From contig CAJWLW010000181.1 of the NCBI GenBank assembly GCA_913042885.1, positions 1-9,629 of the forward strand: a stretch of 9,629 bases of DNA, in the 5' to 3' direction. The notes below the pieces were generated by a model, which searched no databases, had not been told where the DNA came from, and was given only the letters and a program-made list of their open reading frames with translations. This document shows, piece by piece, positions 8,101 to 9,629 of the stretch (position 1 is its first letter; the number at the start of each line of letters is the position of its first letter). This DNA is from an uncultured Lentisphaeria bacterium. Lineage in GTDB: Bacteria; Verrucomicrobiota; Lentisphaeria; JABSQK01; CAJWLW01. A program made the position numbers and the translations under genes.

Positions 8101-9064
8101 GGATATAGGCCGGATACCGCACGACAGTCTGCAAGGCGACGATTTCCGGACGATCGAGCATGTTCACCTGATACTGCTTGCTCCAGGTGCCGCTGCCGTA
8201 GACGCGATAGGACAGCGAATGCTGCAGCCCGGTGAGCTGATAGCTGGTATGATTGTCCTCGACTGCCGGAAAGGTGAAAGCCAGCTTCTTTTTCTCACCC
8301 TTGTTATCGACAGTAAAAATTTCGAGACGCAGCGGATCGTCGCCGCCGGGACGGTCGACCTCTCCTTTAGTGACTATGACATTGAAGTCAAGATCGGAAC
8401 CGCGCAACGTGTCGTAGCTGCCGGGCGACTTCTGGTCGCCCACAAGGACGTGGTACGAGACGCTGGTTACCGGCGGGATATCGGCGAACGGCTTTAGGAT
8501 ACGTGCCAACGCGTTGGGCAGGCGGGCAGAGGCAATAGAGAAAGCAACGGCAAGGACCACGAGCGAGCCAAGTGCGAAGATCGCGGAACGCTTCAGGCTG
8601 TACCGGTCAAGCGCGTCCTGTGGCCGAAAATTGCGAATACGCTGGAGCGCCTCGTGGATCAGCCGACGGTGGAAAGCCGACGATTGCGTCGGGGCGTTGC
8701 CGGCGGCAAGGTCCACGCAGCTGACAATGCGGTTGTGAATGCCGGGCATTTCCCGTTCGATGCGCCGCGCCACAATGCCACTGCTGAGTTCTCTCAGCAG
8801 TGGTCGTAATGCGCCAATGACAAAGACCCACGCGGCTGGCACCACGATCAGCAGCAGGCAGATCACACGGAACACTGGCGACCATGCCATGACCAAGTCG
8901 GAGACAGTGACTATCAACACTGTGCTCAACAGCACGCCAACCGTTATGCCAACGCCGGTAACAACCCAGCTCGAGCGCAGCAGCGACCGCGTTCGATCGA
9001 TCAGGCGGAGGATCGGCGAAGCATTGCCGCTATCGTCGTCGATTGGTGTGGTATTCTCTTTCAT
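5156..9064 (-). CDS. DUF4175-like large membrane protein with LamG-like insert and acidic coiled coil
   Basis: A 1302-residue protein. Predicted membrane helices lie at about 33-55, 64-87 and 158-178, with Arg-rich stretches before the first and between the second and third. This places the remaining 1100 or so residues in the periplasm. Then come a beta-rich region (200-310), the DUF4175-type VRYPAY motif (315-320), and a segment (371-525) resembling the LamG-like unit of planctomycetal DUF1553 proteins. A further beta-rich part ends in the typical SAYDDFGL (720-727). Residues 805-1060 form a highly charged coiled coil. An acidic, Pro-rich linker (1060-1125) precedes a second helical part, and the tail EGYRSFIRDYFQRLTRV resembles the C-terminus of many planctomycetal homologues. 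Function is unknown; position between the BatA-like and VWA genes suggests a structural or scaffold role in that membrane assembly. The ATG at 9064 gives an N-terminus fitting the family; upstream GGAG lies 14 nt away, so the ribosome binding site is weak. Confidence 0.85.
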   Translation of the reverse strand: MKENTTPIDDDSGNASPILRLIDRTRSLLRSSWVVTGVGITVGVLLSTVLIVTVSDLVMAWSPVFRVICLLLIVVPAAWVFVIGALRPLLRELSSGIVARRIEREMPGIHNRIVSCVDLAAGNAPTQSSAFHRRLIHEALQRIRNFRPQDALDRYSLKRSAIFALGSLVVLAVAFSIASARLPNALARILKPFADIPPVTSVSYHVLVGDQKSPGSYDTLRGSDLDFNVIVTKGEVDRPGGDDPLRLEIFTVDNKGEKKKLAFTFPAVEDNHTSYQLTGLQHSLSYRVYGSGTWSKQYQVNMLDRPEIVALQTVVRYPAYIPGAPVVGAPNVPHVTGPRRSIAEVVVDVEGDAVEGQIQMLQLRRLGLERFWFNDAPPEGVEFESDWLWDETLTSRRLHGATSVEGAHGHGFDKAKQGFEIRRGDALFTDVFLVPWRQPETIMVEWHDGESWEHRAYWGADSIARGQSDTASRRFMGALPQSGKLTRLEVTPELVGLENKRLSGIRFTVFGGLARPSVLGMRAVDVVARHEGQRIEFYDMAGNELAALPENQKGSVSVYIPAATGQDNYQFNEEGVIIQHLRSYAKDYVPGVWTFVETATGHPPPEGKKIPKKLPTGCFWGAAGVLPADPQLDRELVVAGWFPLAPLSGNSERSQWSGTFPLLRNGYYRVELRNRLNHPNQRAQEGRITALLDNPPQISVDQPGIDLVVSAPVGVAIHFSAYDDFGLDTIVLQVQKDENEPFDSRVVKTYDTTRRSASGAIILNLLEENAAIGETLRFRLEARDRKNQSAVSPVHSIRIVADDAQAADQVFDVYEKETETFRDKLETLLDEQEKIHEAVVDLAAEKKKTDPAENTEFHDQKLRHELTELANREDSNVELVKALAEELKKLTEQSPEIDFLPPEIARQQELVQQAFGEMAVDPMTALSEMLREPEAKIEDIERQSEQVQENLDAVKDRMEALAKAQTDSRDDLEDALAELREDLMSQDADAAARALEDLKEFMDELAHDLEILKGVQEELIADNEKELSDRLRDSLAEDQTELENEIDEKIEDVQELLNPLRDEPLFPERPYNPEQEEYLVPPAEKDTPNSDTTEETKDKDGSPDDEELEPEIFLPALGGPKPKLDPRFEDDIREELEKAENSDPEKNKMRSRQFEKVQELDLAQKAVESDQQSVEEMIDALGEEANSLEAMQELAAMMNSEAMQQAKGMLQRLEQGDKRRPPKPGAMGDPLAQLSEPIEGESMADILTGLISLDLNARTVIMKMQPRQREQMLQGLREEGPEGYRSFIRDYFQRLTRVQVDQ
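7490..7954 (-). other. Domain: LamG-like (DUF1553-associated type) segment within the DUF4175-like protein
   Basis: This encodes residues 371-525 of the DUF4175-like protein. Key matches to the pattern I recall from planctomycetal DUF1549/DUF1553 proteins are the opening WFNDAPPEG, then GDALFTDVFLVP, IMVEWHDGESWEHRAYWG, SRRFMGALPQSGKLTRLEV, VGLENKRLSGIRFTVFGG. It is a probable beta-sandwich. Family membership is from memory; a profile search would settle it. Confidence 0.6.
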
Positions 9065-9075
9065 GGGATTCCGTT

Positions 9076-9177
9076 CTACTCCGGAGCCGGCAAAGCCGCA
9101 TGGGGGCGAGAGGCGAAAAGGTCAATGAAGGGGTTTTCCGATCCCTCTTGCCTTTCACTTTTCACTCTTTGACTCAT
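9076..9177 (-). CDS. Doubtful 33-residue ORF in the spacer
   Basis: ATG at 9177-9175 to TAG at 9078-9076. It is preceded by AAGGA with about a 10-nt gap. The product starts MSQRVKSERQEGSENPF, is hydrophilic, has no recognisable domain or membrane helix, and its first codons fall on a purine-rich direct repeat. Most likely a chance frame, recorded because it lies between two cluster genes on the same strand. Confidence 0.15.
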   Translation of the reverse strand: MSQRVKSERQEGSENPFIDLFASRPHAALPAPE

Positions 9178-9198
9178 AAGGTTCTCGTCCTTCCACAA

Positions 9199-9278
9199 TT
9201 ATCCACAAAAAGCGACTGCCCCTCACCCTTAATTATTCACCAACATTCTTCGTGGACCTACTGAAAGTTTGTGAATAA
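9199..9278. promoter_or_regulatory. Group of DnaA-box-like sites
   Basis: TTATCCACA (plus strand, 9199-9207) equals the consensus DnaA box. TTATTCACA (minus strand, 9278-9270) fits TTWTNCACA. TTATTCACC (plus, 9233-9241) has one mismatch. The last two face each other and form a perfect 9-bp inverted repeat, ATTATTCAC (9232-9240) / GTGAATAAT (9271-9279). The stretch is AT-richer than the flanking genes. It could be a DnaA-responsive promoter, a DnaA titration site, part of an origin, or chance. Confidence 0.4.
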
Positions 9279-9294
9279 TGCAGGTTCAGACACG

Positions 9295-9629
9295 TCACGG
9301 TGCACTGCGTTCGGTCGTTTCGTCGATGTTGGCGCCGGTCATTTTGCCGAGCCAGGTGCCGCGGACAAACTCGCGCAACCGCTGCGACGAACTGAGCCGA
9401 CTTTCATCGTCATCGTCGCCTACGGGGCCGCCGAGGGTTGAGAGAAAGAACTCGATACCGATGATGATGAACAGAATCACGATCAGGGGCCGCCAGATCT
9501 CGTGTTCGTCACCGATACTGCCGTGCAACTGCTGCGCTTCGGCCGAAGCGTCAATTGTAGTCATCTTCGTGTCCGGCAGGAGCGCAGCAACCTGTGGACC
9601 GGTCAGGGTCGTAAAATCGGATTCCTCCG
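9295..9629 (-). CDS. C-terminal end of a BatA-like membrane protein (5' end outside the window)
   Basis: The frame is open from the right edge to TGA at 9297-9295, giving 110 residues. An internal ATG at 9564 could be mistaken for the start, but the codons before it encode EESDFTTLTGPQVAALLPDT with no stop and continue off the window. Seen: a short linker, IWRPLIVILFIIIGIEFFLS as a single membrane helix (about 9439-9492), then a hydrophilic, acidic and then basic tail. Family knowledge: BatA-type VWA/glutamine-amidotransferase-like proteins of planctomycetes end this way, with a small segment containing LT/LLP motifs, a conserved E-x-WRP-like start of the last helix, and a short cytoplasmic tail. 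Position directly upstream of the DUF4175-like gene agrees with this. The BatA assignment is inferred from the tail and context only, since the diagnostic domains are outside the window. Confidence 0.65.
   Translation of the reverse strand, partial: EESDFTTLTGPQVAALLPDTKMTTIDASAEAQQLHGSIGDEHEIWRPLIVILFIIIGIEFFLSTLGGPVGDDDDESRLSSSQRLREFVRGTWLGKMTGANIDETTERSAP

Larger units (their letters stand above)
9065..9294. other. Spacer between BatA-like and DUF4175-like genes
   Basis: This 230-bp non-coding spacer is unusually long and locally AT-rich for this cluster. It carries a group of DnaA-box-like 9-mers (9199-9278), a purine-rich stretch on the minus strand with a direct repeat (GTGAAAAGTGAAAGG), and a doubtful 33-codon ORF (9076-9177). 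A promoter for the DUF4175-like gene may lie here, but no clear -35/-10 pair was found. Confidence 0.5.

Noticed and set aside
7475..8497. 340-codon plus-strand open frame opposite the DUF4175-like gene
   Set aside because: It lies wholly antisense to a well-supported gene, its translation has no recognisable motifs, and long antisense frames are expected in GC-rich coding DNA.
1..9629. tRNA, rRNA, CRISPR array, insertion sequence or phage genes
   Set aside because: No cloverleaf, regularly spaced repeats, transposase motifs or terminal inverted repeats with target duplications were seen on reading both strands.

Overview
The window is a moderately GC-rich bacterial fragment in which every credible gene lies on the minus strand, so transcription runs from high to low coordinates. 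The gene content suggests a planctomycete (Planctomycetota) or a close PVC relative. It has a BatA/VWA/DUF4175 membrane-protein cluster, a squalene-cyclase-like secreted repeat protein, and, inside the DUF4175 protein, a segment resembling a domain I know mainly from planctomycetal DUF1549/DUF1553 (Planctomycete cytochrome-associated) proteins. The taxonomic call is inferred from families, not from a marker gene.

Layout in transcription order: (1) 9629-9295, the C-terminal end of a large membrane protein, probably the BatA-like VWA/glutamine-amidotransferase-like protein of the cluster, cut by the window edge. (2) A 230-bp spacer (9065-9294) with three DnaA-box-like 9-mers, two of them forming a perfect 9-bp inverted repeat, plus a doubtful 33-codon ORF. 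(3) 9064-5156, a 1302-residue DUF4175-like membrane protein with three N-terminal membrane helices, periplasmic beta-rich regions, an inserted LamG-like domain and a long acidic coiled coil. (4) A 121-bp spacer with a strong Shine-Dalgarno sequence serving only a four-codon ORF, followed by a 16-bp tandem repeat. (5) 5034-2641, a 797-residue membrane protein with a von Willebrand factor A domain and a class I glutamine-amidotransferase-like fold. (6) A 208-bp spacer with a candidate operator, a 12-codon leader ORF and a dyad covering the next start codon. (7) 2432-603, a 609-residue fusion of an HpcH/HpaI-type aldolase with an alpha/alpha-toroid domain. (8) 494-1, the secreted N-terminal part of a squalene-cyclase/prenyltransferase-repeat protein, cut by the left edge.

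Genes 1, 3 and 5 look like parts of the widespread but poorly understood MoxR/DUF58/BatA-type cluster, whose products are thought to form a membrane-anchored, mostly periplasmic assembly working with a MoxR AAA+ ATPase (not in this window). The squalene-cyclase-like protein is plausibly part of the same neighbourhood. The aldolase-toroid gene is the outsider: it encodes a predicted cytosolic metabolic enzyme, has its own leader region, and sits between the cluster and the last gene.

The most noteworthy points are the aldolase-toroid fusion, the LamG-like insertion in the DUF4175 protein, the DnaA-box group in the 9.2-kb spacer, and the leader/dyad arrangement at the aldolase start. No tRNA, rRNA, CRISPR array, insertion sequence or convincing intrinsic terminator was seen.
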